Assembly (NCBI GenBank): GCA_026770585.1
Contig: MU647507.1
Location: 72,407-84,906, forward strand
DNA: 12,500 nt
Source: Baffinella frigidus
Lineage: Eukaryota; Cryptophyceae; Cryptomonadales; Baffinellaceae
Direction of reading: 5' to 3'
Within the stretch, counting starts at the first letter, position 1. The number at the start of each line of letters is the position of its first letter. Under the pieces are notes generated by a model, which saw only the letters and a program-made list of their open reading frames with translations, made no database searches and was not told the origin of the DNA. Shown in pieces: positions 6,429 to 12,242 of the stretch. The translations under genes and the position numbers were made by a program.

Positions 6429-6749
6429 CTTCTCAACTTGAGCACCCCGCCATGAGACATGTCGACCCCCCGGTCTGACGTCGCAATCCTCCGGAACCAA
6501 CTGCTCGAGTACTTGGCGGAAAGTTCTCGAGTACTTGGGTTCCGGAGATGGGGGATGACACCGGAAACGCTATGTCCTGCTGAAACCTAGTCCACACCTT
6601 AGAGGACCCTACAGTAGGCCTCTGCCTAGGGCGAGTTAGCCTGCCTAGGGCGAGTTAGGGCGGAAACGCCATATCCTGCTGAAACCTAGCCTAGAATATG
6701 CCGGGGAATGCATCCTGGCCGTGTTGGTATCTACCAAGGTCTTTCTCTA
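6429..6749. repeat. Spacer with hairpin and 99-bp tandem pair
   Basis: A 10-bp stem CTCCGGAACC / GGTTCCGGAG (6489-6498 with 6538-6547) encloses two direct copies of CTCGAGTACTTGG. Then GGAAACGC.AT.TCCTGCTG, followed by AAACCTAG, repeats at 6563 and 6662 (period 99), with CCTACAGTAGGCCTCTGCCT and duplicated GCCTAGGGCGAGTTA between. No gene seen. Confidence 0.75.
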
Positions 6750-6868
6750 GAGGGGTACCTTGCTCACAAGGAGGCGAATCCTCCTAGGATCCCACAGTAG
6801 GCCTATGACTAGAGGCCCAGGGCGGTCCTAGGGGGTGGGGGGAACACCTTAGGAGCGAGGTACCCCTG
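6750..6868. mobile_element. Fold-back family A, diverged copy A2
   Basis: Left AGGGGTACCTTGCTCACAAG, core CACAGTAGGCCTATG.CTAG, right GGAGCGAGGTACCCCTGT. Arms more degraded than in A7 to A9, so an older copy. Confidence 0.75.
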
Positions 6869-6990
6869 TAAAGGGGTTACTTGCAAACATGGTCCACATC
6901 GCCGTAGGGTCCCACGGTAGAACTATGCCTAGGAGCATAGGACTACCATGGGGACGGCGTCTGGCCTTATTCGCGAGTAACCCGTGTAGG
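6867..6990. mobile_element. Very diverged family A-like fold-back, copy A3
   Basis: Begins in the last bases of A2. Left CTGTAAAGGGGTTACTTGC pairs with right GCGAGTAACCCGTGTAGG, with TAGGGTCCCACGGTAG and ATGCCTAGG in the centre. Recognised by position and core rather than by exact ends. Confidence 0.55.
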
Positions 6991-7035
6991 CTGCAGGTAA
7001 GCAGCGGCGCTCCTACACTTACACCAAGGGCTGAG

Positions 7036-7141
7036 TACAGGGGTACCTCGCTCATAAGAAACCGCCCCCCCCTAGGACCCTACAGTAGGACTACGCGAAG
7101 GGCCCTAGGGTGGCCCTAGGGGGAAGGCTCTCAGCGAGGTT
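7036..7141. mobile_element. Fold-back family A, copy A4 (damaged right end)
   Basis: Left arm TACAGGGGTACCTCGCTCAT is consensus. The core CCTACAGTAGGA and GGGCCCTAGGGTGG follow; the right arm decays to CTCTCAGCGAGGTTCC, so the terminal CCCCTG is lost. Confidence 0.8.
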
Positions 7142-7202
7142 CCGACGTTCGTGTAATATTTGGTACATGTGGGATCCCGGATTGTGTGCTCTGTCCAAGA
7201 CC

Positions 7203-7299
7203 CTTTAGGTCCTTTAGGTTTTAATTTCTCCCAACATAGCCCAACGACACGCCGTTCCGTAGAAGGGATCTGCATGGAAAGCATTTTTGCTTTCGGATC
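7203..7299 (-). repeat. Dispersed repeat family H, copy 3
   Basis: Inverse orientation: TTTAGGTCCTTTAGGTT, TCTCCCAACATAGCCCAACG, GTTCCGTAGAAGGGATCTGC, GCTTTCGGATC. Most diverged of the four copies, but all blocks are in order. Confidence 0.75.
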
Positions 7300-7478
7300 G
7301 CGTTCAGCTCTCCAGTGCAGAGGCTCGTCAAGAGGGGATACAGAGTGGTTCTCTTGGGGTGCTTGAGTTGATCCAGAAATACACAAGAGCCTCCTCGGTA
7401 GACCGGAGATTCTTCCGTCCCAGCTCTTGCCGGTCTTTCCGAGGAAGGACGAGGTTACCGCCTGTGTTCATGCCCGCC

Positions 7479-7597
7479 TATAGGGGTACTCCGCTCATAA
7501 GAAACCGCCCCCCCCTAGGACCCTACAGTAGGCCTATGCCTAGGGCCCTATGGTGGTCCTAGGGGAGGGTAGTTTCTTATGAGCGAGGTACCCCTGT
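7479..7597. mobile_element. Fold-back family A, copy A5
   Basis: Left TATAGGGGTACTCCGCTCAT, core GACCCTACAGTAGGCCTATG and CCTAGGGCCCTATGGTGG, right TTTCTTATGAGCGAGGTACC and CCTGT. Near-complete stem; no coding capacity. Confidence 0.9.
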
Positions 7598-7674
7598 CTG
7601 GGGACTCCGTCAATCCTAACGTTCCTGAAGGTTAGGGGAGGGGTCGTGCGTGCTGGAATTAGAAACCAACGTTA

Positions 7675-7836
7675 ATAGGGTAACGGCCTAAAAATGGGGT
7701 AATTAGGCCTACGGCATTGCCTAGGACCTCCTGCCGTAGGCCGAGACTTTTTGGTCCTGGGATCCCTCGGCCTACGGTAGGAGGTCTTAGGCAATGCCGT
7801 ATGCCCAACTACCCCATTTTCAGGCCGTTAGCCTAT
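7675..7836. mobile_element. Fold-back family C, complete copy C1
   Basis: 162 bp. Arms 7675-7744 and 7767-7836 are inverted complements with a handful of mismatches (ATAGGGTAACGGCC at the left, GGCCGTTAGCCTAT at the right), around a 22-base loop starting GACTTTTTGG. Core motifs CCTACGGTAGGAGGTC and AGGCAATGCCGTA. An open frame across it is translated repeat. Confidence 0.9.
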
Positions 7837-8179
7837 GAAAGTGGTGCGAATGGTGCTGGATCGGGCGTGAACGTGCCGGCTGGCACTGGTCCACTAGGTG
7901 TAGTTCGTTGTTTCCTTCTACCAAGGAAACAATGTACTGGTATGGATCTACAGATCTAGACTTGGCTGAGTCCCAGTGGCTATACCTATCGAGGTAGTGA
8001 ATTCACTGTAAAATCAGTGGATTTGTACCAGGCCAGGTCAAATAACGCAGACATAGGCACCAGCGGGCGGCCAGCAGCCTCGCAGTGTGGGTAGTGTGGG
8101 TAGGATGGGAGCTCCGACTCCGACTCTGGAAAACACAGACGCAGCCGCTGCATGGATCGATGCAAGCCCCATGTAAGAG
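7837..8179. other. Spacer with a 10-bp hairpin and an inverse short repeat
   Basis: A perfect stem TTGTTTCCTT / AAGGAAACAA (7908-7917 with 7923-7932) has the loop CTACC. The segment 8088-8133 is the inverse copy of 1858-1903. No exon could be supported on either strand. Confidence 0.55.
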
Positions 8180-8259
8180 TACAGGGGTACCTCGCTCAGA
8201 TGAAACTGCCCTCCCCCTGTATTGATGCAGTCTAGAGACAAGCCCCATGTAGGAGTACA
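8163..8259 (+). repeat. Direct repeat flanking a solo family A arm
   Basis: CAAGCCCCATGTAAGAGTAC at 8163 and CAAGCCCCATGTAGGAGTAC at 8239 (period 76). Between them sits one lone family A arm, 8180-8218, starting TACAGGGGTACCTCGCTCA and running into CCCTCCCCCTG, with no core or right arm (A6). Confidence 0.75.
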
Positions 8260-8331
8260 TCATGTAGTCGGAGTGGCTTTACAAAGTCACGTGAAATGTC
8301 AGACCAGCCCACGAGTGAAATTTAATCCCGT

Positions 8332-8473
8332 CGAGTATTCATGATAAATACGATTTCGGGGATCTCCGATCCGATTTTGGTGTATCGTACGGCTCTAAAT
8401 AAAGTGTAGATAGACGACTGTCTTATTTCCCCCCCTTGAGATACAACAAAATCGTATTGATGATGAATACTCG
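8332..8473. mobile_element. AT-rich fold-back, 142 bp
   Basis: CGAGTATTCATGATAAATAC (8332-8351) and onward to CGATTT pairs with AAATCGTATTGATGATGAAT (8449-8468) and onward to ACTCG. The interior is unpaired and A/T-rich. Single copy in the window; no coding capacity. Confidence 0.7.
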
Positions 8474-8566
8474 TCCGGGTGAAATTGATGGACTTGCCCC
8501 CCTTCTCTCACGGCGCCCTGCGTCACATGTCTTACTCGAAAATCAGAATTTTAGGGCTTAGGATGC

Positions 8567-8594
8567 AGGGGGGGGGGGGAGAGAGAGAGAGAGC
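8567..8594 (+). repeat. G-run followed by GA microsatellite
   Basis: About a dozen G followed by seven GA units. Confidence 0.9.
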
Positions 8595-8643
8595 CATGGT
8601 CCCGTGGATTCACACACACTGGCGCGGTGCTCAGCCCTTGGTG

Positions 8644-8777
8644 TACAGGGGTACCTCGCTCATAAGAAACCGCCTCATCCTAGGAACCTACAGTAGGCCT
8701 GCGCCTAAGGTTCTATGGTGGTCCTAGGGGTGGTCCTAGGGGGGGGAGGGCTTTCTTATGAGCGAGGTACCCCTGTA
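8644..8777. mobile_element. Fold-back family A, copy A7
   Basis: Ends TACAGGGGTACCTCGCTCAT and ATGAGCGAGGTACCCCTGTA are exact inverted complements. The core has a duplicated GTGGTCCTAGGGG. It is flanked by TA inside CCCTTGGTGTA, the unit of the tandem array further right. Confidence 0.95.
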
Positions 8778-8810
8778 GCGCGAGAGCGAGTGTACCCCTT
8801 TCTGGTGCGA

Positions 8811-8872
8811 CTGCAGAACCAGTTCCGGTGTCCGCCTATGTTGGGAGCTCGAAGAACCTAAAGGACCTAAAG
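8811..8872 (+). repeat. Dispersed repeat family H, copy 4 (3' part)
   Basis: CAGAACCAGTTCCGGTGTCC, GCCTATGTTGGGAGCTCGAA and GAACCTAAAGGACCTAAA. Lacks the GATCCGAAAGG block found at the other end of copies 1 to 3. Confidence 0.85.
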
Positions 8873-8916
8873 GGCACTGTGTGTCACCATGCCGTAGGCC
8901 TGCCTAGCGCTTGGTG

Positions 8917-9038
8917 TACAGGGGTACCTCGCTCATAAGAAACCGCCCCCCCCTAAGACCCTACAGTAGGACCATGCCTAGGGCCCTACGGTGGTCCTAG
9001 GGGGGGGTGCGGTTTCTTATGAGCGAGGTACCCCTGTA
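8917..9038. mobile_element. Fold-back family A, copy A8
   Basis: 122 bp with exact terminal arms TACAGGGGTACCTCGCTCAT / ATGAGCGAGGTACCCCTGTA and further pairing AAGAAACCG / CGGTTTCTT. Core CCTACAGTAGGACCATGCCT. It is inserted after GCTTGGTGTA; CCCTGGGTGTAGGCCGG continues on the right. Confidence 0.95.
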
Positions 9039-9266
9039 GCCCTGGGTGTAGGCCGGCGCAGGTGCCCTCCCGTCTCTCCCTACCCTGAACACGAGCTTGC
9101 CCCGGTCGCGCAGGAGAGATTGGTAGAAAAAAAGTGTACCGAGACAATTGTAAAATGGACGCGCATGGTACTAATCATGTTCCTGGTACGTATTTAAAAC
9201 CCTGACGAGACTTGTAAAACCGGCAAACCGGCAAACCGGGAACCCGAAAAGCGGCCAACATTTACC
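9039..9266. other. Spacer with GGCAAACC repeats
   Basis: Mostly unique sequence. A short array AACCGGCAAACCGGCAAACC lies near 9218-9238. No exon recognised. Confidence 0.5.
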
Positions 9267-9402
9267 AGAGTCGCTCTAATTTACTGCCAAACAACCAGCG
9301 TCAGCGCTGCACACGCCTTCCTCGTTGTGCTGCATACTGTACCCCGTGGCGGCCGCTCTTACGAGCTTTTTCCGGATGGATTCTATCTCCACCTCCTACC
9401 TG
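9267..9402 (+). repeat. Dispersed repeat family K, second long copy
   Basis: About 135 bp aligned with 5277-5403 through CTGCCAAACAACCAGCGTCA, ACTGTACCCCGTG and CGAGCTTTTTCCGGATGGAT. Ends near a family A insertion at 9423. Confidence 0.85.
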
Positions 9403-9422
9403 GTCGCGCAATGTACGCGCTG

Positions 9423-9545
9423 TACAGAGGTACCTCGCTCATAAGAAACCGCCCCCCCCCCAGGACCCTACAGTAGGACCACGCCTAGGGTCCTATGGTG
9501 GTCCCTAGGGGGAGGGCGGTTTCTTATGAGCGAGGTAACCCTGTA
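9423..9545. mobile_element. Fold-back family A, copy A9
   Basis: Left TACAGAGGTACCTCGCTCAT, right ATGAGCGAGGTAACCCTGTA, with one change in each end. Core CCTACAGTAGGACCACGCCT. Directly followed by an inverted partial copy. Confidence 0.9.
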
Positions 9546-9631
9546 CCCCTAGGACCACCATAGGGCCCTAGGCATAGAGCTACTGTAGGGTCCTAGGGGG
9601 GGGCGGTTCGTATGAGCGAGGTGCCCCTGTA
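9546..9631. mobile_element. Truncated inverted family A copy A10
   Basis: Starts in CCCCTAGGACCACCATAGGG, the reverse complement of the internal right half of A9. It continues through CTACTGTAGGGTCCTAGG to GTATGAGCGAGGTGCCCCTG and TA. About 35 terminal bases are missing where it joins A9. Confidence 0.85.
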
Positions 9632-9661
9632 CAGCACGTCGCGGTGCTGAGCCATTGGCGC

Positions 9662-9774
9662 AGGCCTGTGAGGACGGAGTCCTGGACGGGCCCGCCTCGG
9701 ACGGGAGCGGAATGACTTATCATCCCGCTCCCGCCCGAGGCGGGCCCGTCCAGGACTCCGTCCTCACAAGGCCT
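9662..9774. mobile_element. Near-perfect GC-rich hairpin, 113 bp
   Basis: Arms 9662-9710 and 9725-9774, about 49 bp each, differ at only two or three positions. They start AGGCCTGTGAGGACGGAGTC and end GACTCCGTCCTCACAAGGCC. The 14-base loop is about AATGACTTATCATC. High arm identity implies recent formation or constraint. The outer flanks CTGAGCCATTGGCG and CTTAGCCCTTGGTG resemble the tandem unit, so it may sit inside that array. Confidence 0.9.
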
Positions 9775-10317
9775 ACTTAGCCCTTGGTGTAAGTGTAGGC
9801 CTGGCTAGCCCTTGGTGTAGGCCTCAATCGCTCAGTGTAGCTTAGCCCTTGGTGTAGCTTAGCTCTTGGCGTAGTGCAGCCCTTGGTGTAGCTTAGCCCT
9901 TGGTGTAGGCCCGCACACACCGACTGGGCCCTTGGTGCAGGCTCAGCCCTTGAGCGTAGGCCGGCTTAGTCCTTGGTGTACACTATATTGCCCTTAAGTG
10001 GCCAGGCGGTCAAATTTGACCGCCGAGAGGTCCTAGGCAGGTCCTAGGGCCCTACGGTAGGGCGTATGTGCCTAGGGCACTTACAGGATAGGCCGGCTTA
10101 GCCCTTGGTGTAGGCAGGAATCGCTCAGCCCTTGGTGTAGCTCAGCGCTTAGTGTAGCCTAGCCCTTGGCGTACATGTAGGCCGGCTTAGCCCTTGGTGT
10201 AGGCAGGAATCGCTCAGCCCTTGGTGTAGCTCAGCACTTAGTGTAGCCTACGCCAATAGTGTAGCCTAGCCCTTGGCGTCCATGTAGGGCGGCTTAGCCC
10301 TTGGTGTAGGCAGATAC
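9775..10317 (+). repeat. Tandem array of AGCCCTTGGTGTAGG units, 89-bp higher-order period
   Basis: Dozens of 13-20 bp units around CCCTTGGTGTAG(G/C), with linkers GGCTTAG, CTCAGC and AATCGCTCAG. From 10091 a higher-order unit starting GGCCGGCTTAGCCC repeats at 10180 and, in part, at about 10288. One family B element (9988-10090) interrupts it. If the minus-strand exon at 10318-10362 is real, the array lies in the following intron. Confidence 0.9.
9988..10090. mobile_element. Fold-back family B, copy B2 (reverse orientation)
   Basis: Left TTGCCCTTAAGTGGCC, right GGGCACTTACAGGATA. The GTCAAATTTGAC palindrome lies near the left end, i.e. inverse to B1 and B4. The right end has an extra C, breaking the TIR. 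Confidence 0.85.
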
Positions 10318-10362
10318 GAAACGGCCGAACTTCTGCGCCACCCCCTCGAGACCGTCCTTGGC
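10318..10362 (-). CDS. 15-codon minus-strand exon, possibly M16 (insulysin-like) peptidase
   Basis: On the minus strand the acceptor CCTGAACAG is followed by 15 codons reading AKDGLEGVAQKFGRF and then the donor GTATCT, phase 0 at both sides. Insulin-degrading-enzyme relatives (zinc metallopeptidases) have HLEGALDRFAQFF at this kind of position, and LEG..A..KF..F fits. The next exon should bring FF..PLF, which I did not find in the window. Fifteen residues are few; codon composition and clean splice sites are the main support for coding. Confidence 0.35.
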
Positions 10363-10372
10363 CTGTTCAGGG

Positions 10373-10442
10373 TTTAGGGTTTAGGGTTTAGGGTTTAGGG
10401 TTTAGGGTTTAGGGTTTAGGGTTTAGGGTTTAGGGTTTAGGG
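10373..10442 (+). repeat. Perfect telomeric array (TTTAGGG)10
   Basis: Ten exact TTTAGGG heptamers with one partial GGG before and one extra G after. Their regularity contrasts with the degenerate arrays at 1-395 and 1436-1729, so this block is young or maintained. On the minus strand it reads CCCTAAA and stops 10 bases before the exon at 10362. Confidence 0.97.
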
Positions 10443-10500
10443 GCGTGCAGGACAAAAAGCGCACCGCCTTCGGGGCCTACTGTAGGGTGTGAAACAGGGC

Positions 10501-10591
10501 TTGAGGTTTGAGGGTTGAGGGTTGAGGGTTGAGGTTTGAGGGTTGAGGTTTGAGGGTTGAGGTTTGAGGTTTGAGGGTTGAGGGTTGACGG
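10501..10591 (+). repeat. TTGAGG(G/T) heptamer array, 13 units
   Basis: 91 bp, 13 units of TTGAGGG or TTGAGGT, the last one TTGACGG. Same 7-base period as the telomere repeat 60 bp away, but with a different sequence. It is flanked by loosely similar CTGTAGGGT...AACAGGG on both sides. The long minus-strand open frame across it (STLKPQ repeats) is a by-product. Confidence 0.9.
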
Positions 10592-10669
10592 TACGCCTGT
10601 AGGGTCCGCAACAGGGTCAGCTGGTCTAGGGCGAGTTGGGGCGATTCATCGCCCGTCCGCCGCTCAGGG

Positions 10670-10774
10670 TATCCCTTAAGTGCCCACGCCGCCAAATTTG
10701 ACGGCCAAGAGGTCCTAGGCAGGTCCTAGGGCCCTACCGTAGGGCGTATGAGCCTACTGGTCACTTAAGGGATA
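10670..10774. mobile_element. Fold-back family B, copy B3
   Basis: 105 bp with exact ends TATCCCTTAAGTG / CACTTAAGGGATA, best preserved of the family. Core GTCCTAGGCAGGTCCTAGGG and CCCTACCGTAGGGCGTATGA; reverse orientation relative to B1 and B4. Confidence 0.92.
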
Positions 10775-10802
10775 GGGGGTGGTCACGTCCTGGTACAGCA
10801 GG

Positions 10803-10833
10803 TTTCGCAAGCAGCGAGAGCGAGAGAGAGAGA
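10803..10833 (+). repeat. Short GA-rich microsatellite
   Basis: GCGAGAGCGAGAGAGAGAGA type run. Confidence 0.8.
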
Positions 10834-10910
10834 GGTGTTTTGTTGAAATGGTACAGCTGAACGGGCTATCTAGCGTCAGCCTTCATCACACCACTACCCG
10901 ATTGCTGGGG

Positions 10911-10994
10911 CGGTCTAGGATCCCCCGGCCTACGGTAGGAGGTCCTAGGCAATGCCGTATGCCTAACTACCCCATTTTCAGGCCGTTGGCCTAT
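10911..10994. mobile_element. Fold-back family C, 5'-truncated copy C2
   Basis: Matches the loop and right arm of C1 (GGATCCCCCGGCCTACGGTA onward to GGCCGTTGGCCTAT) with few changes; the left arm is absent. Its end lies two to three bases beyond the GT of the possible minus-strand exon end at 10999. Confidence 0.88.
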
Positions 10995-10998
10995 GAAC

Positions 10999-11037
10999 GT
11001 CGCCGGGGTTGGCCTCTCGCGGCAGGTCCGCAACCAC
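10999..11037 (-). pseudogene. Partial copy of the minus-strand EANPGD exon
   Basis: Minus strand reads VVADLPREANPGD and then GTTCAT. The last seven residues and the following GT match 11585-11670. The upstream half has no resemblance. The function of the exon family is unknown. Confidence 0.4.
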
Positions 11038-11053
11038 GCGCTACCAACAGGTT

Positions 11054-11290
11054 ATTGTAGAAATGGGCTCCGCGCGGATTTCTAAAACGTGAGGTGAGGA
11101 GGTCAGGAACGTCTTTTTGAGAAAAAATCGTCGAAAATGAACTTTTGTGCTATCTTGAGGGTGGTTGTTTCTATTTTAGGCATCTTGCCCATGCCTAAGA
11201 TAGCATAAAAGTTCGTTTTCGACGTTTTTTTCTCGAAAAGACGTTTTTCCTGACCTGACCTTGAATCCGCGCGGAGCCCATTTCTACAAT
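11054..11290. mobile_element. 237-bp fold-back element
   Basis: Outer arms ATTGTAGAAATGGGCTCCGC / GCGGAGCCCATTTCTACAAT are exact complements. Pairing continues inward, with some mismatches, to TGCTATCTT (ends 11156) / AAGATAGCA (starts 11197), around a 40-base loop that has a small inner hairpin AGGCAT...ATGCCT. It appears inserted right after CAGGTTAT, a motif repeated on its far side. Open frames across it are not genes. Confidence 0.9.
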
Positions 11291-11299
11291 ATGAACCAG

Positions 11300-11390
11300 C
11301 AGGTTATGGGTGGGGGCTCGCAGGTTATGGACCTCGAATAGGTTATGGCTAGGGGCGCGCAGGTTATGGACCTCGAATAGGTTATGTGTA
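11300..11390 (+). repeat. AGGTTATGG tandem motif array
   Basis: CAGGTTATGG alternates with ATAGGTTATG, joined by ACCTCGA and TAGGGGCGCG linkers. Higher-order period about 39 bp (GCAGGTTATGGACCTCGAAT at 11321 and 11360). Further single motifs lie at 11048, 11546 and 11560. Confidence 0.85.
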
Positions 11391-11438
11391 GGGGCGAGCA
11401 CGTCCCTAGGGGTGGCAGGAACGCGGGGGGGTATGGTT

Positions 11439-11502
11439 GTCACCCTACCGTACACCCTCAGGGTTGCCACCCTACCATGCACCCTCAGGATTCTCAGGGT
11501 GG
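11439..11502 (+). repeat. Short CACCCTACC...CACCCTCAGG tandem
   Basis: Two copies of CACCCTACC(G/A)T(A/G)CACCC followed by TCAGG, with a third partial, period about 26. Confidence 0.7.
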
Positions 11503-11511
11503 GGCACGGAC

Positions 11512-11541
11512 GTCGCCGGGGTTGGCCTCTCGAGGCAGCTC
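11512..11541 (-). pseudogene. Second partial copy of the EANPGD exon
   Basis: Minus strand ELPREANPGD followed by GTCCGT. Same downstream boundary as 10999 and 11585; the upstream part is replaced by AGGTTATG repeats. Confidence 0.4.
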
Positions 11542-11584
11542 CAAACAGGTTATGCACAAACAGGTTATGGGGGGGGGGGCGCAC

Positions 11585-11670
11585 GTCGCCGGGGTTGGCT
11601 TCGAGGTAGATGTCTTCGAGGACCTCCCCGACGGGGAGCGAGCCTGCTGACGAGATCAGGTCGAAGACGC
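11585..11670 (-). CDS. Unrecognised minus-strand exon (fullest copy)
   Basis: 86 nt between acceptor CTTCGTTCGCAG and donor GTGCGC. It reads VFDLISSAGSLPVGEVLEDI, then YLEANPGD (2 + 84 nt). Coding is supported by typical splice signals, by an amphipathic, protein-like composition, and by related pieces at 10999, 11512, 12032 and 12284 whose similarity ends exactly at the splice sites. I do not recognise the family. Overlapping open frames on both strands in this stretch are repeat-derived. Confidence 0.5.
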
Positions 11671-11696
11671 CTGCGAACGAAGAGGTTAGTCAACTG

Positions 11697-11739
11697 AGGG
11701 AGAGAGAGGGAGAGAGAGAAAGACAGCGAGTAAGAGAGA

Positions 11740-11784
<45 letters not shown>

Positions 11785-11811
11785 AGAGAGAGAGAGAGAG
11801 AGAGAGAGAGA
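11697..11811 (+). repeat. GA microsatellite
   Basis: (GA)n with GTAA interruptions, longest pure run about 38 bp. The RERER/LSLSL open frames on both strands come from it. Confidence 0.97.
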
Positions 11812-11880
11812 TCTATTACCACCAACGCGCCCGCCATGCATTCCCAATGAGGATGTGCCTCCCTAACTGGAAGCGACTGG

Positions 11881-12005
11881 CCACGCCAGACTGGAGGAAG
11901 GGGTCGCCAAAAGTCAATTCCCCTGCAAGGCAGTGGTTTTCAAAAGTCAAAAACCGCTTCCAGACGCGGTTTTTAAAAAAATCCCTCTCCTCCAGTCTGG
12001 CGTGG
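11881..12005. mobile_element. Fold-back with inner hairpin, 125 bp
   Basis: Outer arms CCACGCCAGACTGGAGGA (11881-11898) and TCCTCCAGTCTGGCGTGG (11988-12005) are exact complements. Inside lies a second stem AAAAACCGC / GCGGTTTTT (11949-11957 with 11966-11974). It lies between a VFDQIESA exon start and possible exon continuation on the minus strand. Confidence 0.85.
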
Positions 12006-12032
12006 GGGCAGACTCGATCTGGTCGAAGACAC
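11999..12032 (-). pseudogene. Third copy of the VFDLISSA exon start
   Basis: Minus strand acceptor GAAAACAG, then two bases and VFDQIESAP before the hairpin at 12005. Five of the first eight residues (VFD, I, S) are shared with 11670-11585, in the same phase. Confidence 0.35.
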
Positions 12033-12068
12033 CTGTTTTCGGGTTGTTGTATCAGGCTTCGGGTTGTG

Positions 12069-12206
12069 ATCCCTTAAGTGGCCAGTAGGCTCATACGCCC
12101 TACCGTAGGGCCCTAGGACCTGGCTCATACGCCCTACCGTAGGGCCCTAGGACCTGCCTAGGACCTCTTGGCGGTCAAATTTGACCACTTGACCACTTAA
12201 GGGATA
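12069..12206. mobile_element. Fold-back family B, copy B4 with internal duplication
   Basis: Ends ATCCCTTAAGTGGCC / GACCACTTAAGGGATA. A 34-bp core segment starting GCTCATACGCCCTACCGTAG is present twice in tandem without change (12089-12122, 12123-12156), lengthening this copy to 138 bp. Confidence 0.92.
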
Positions 12207-12242
12207 CGGGCGGAGGGCCCTGCGTCCCCTCAGGTCTCGTCA

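Noticed and set aside
7717-7959. Open frame sharing IPRPTVGG, QCRMPNYPIF and LAYE with one at 10779-11060
   Set aside because: The shared peptide is simply translation of the right arm of family C fold-backs.
10477-10695. Minus-strand open frame with STLKPQ repeats
   Set aside because: Produced by the TTGAGGG heptamer array; repeats of a 7-base unit stay open by chance in this frame.
11195-11584. 129-residue minus-strand open frame with HNLFEVHNLRAP repeats
   Set aside because: The repeats are translation of the AGGTTATG tandem array and the 237-bp fold-back; no independent coding evidence.
11610-12077. 155-residue + strand open frame rich in RERER
   Set aside because: Largely the GA microsatellite and a hairpin; it lies antisense to the better supported minus-strand exon.
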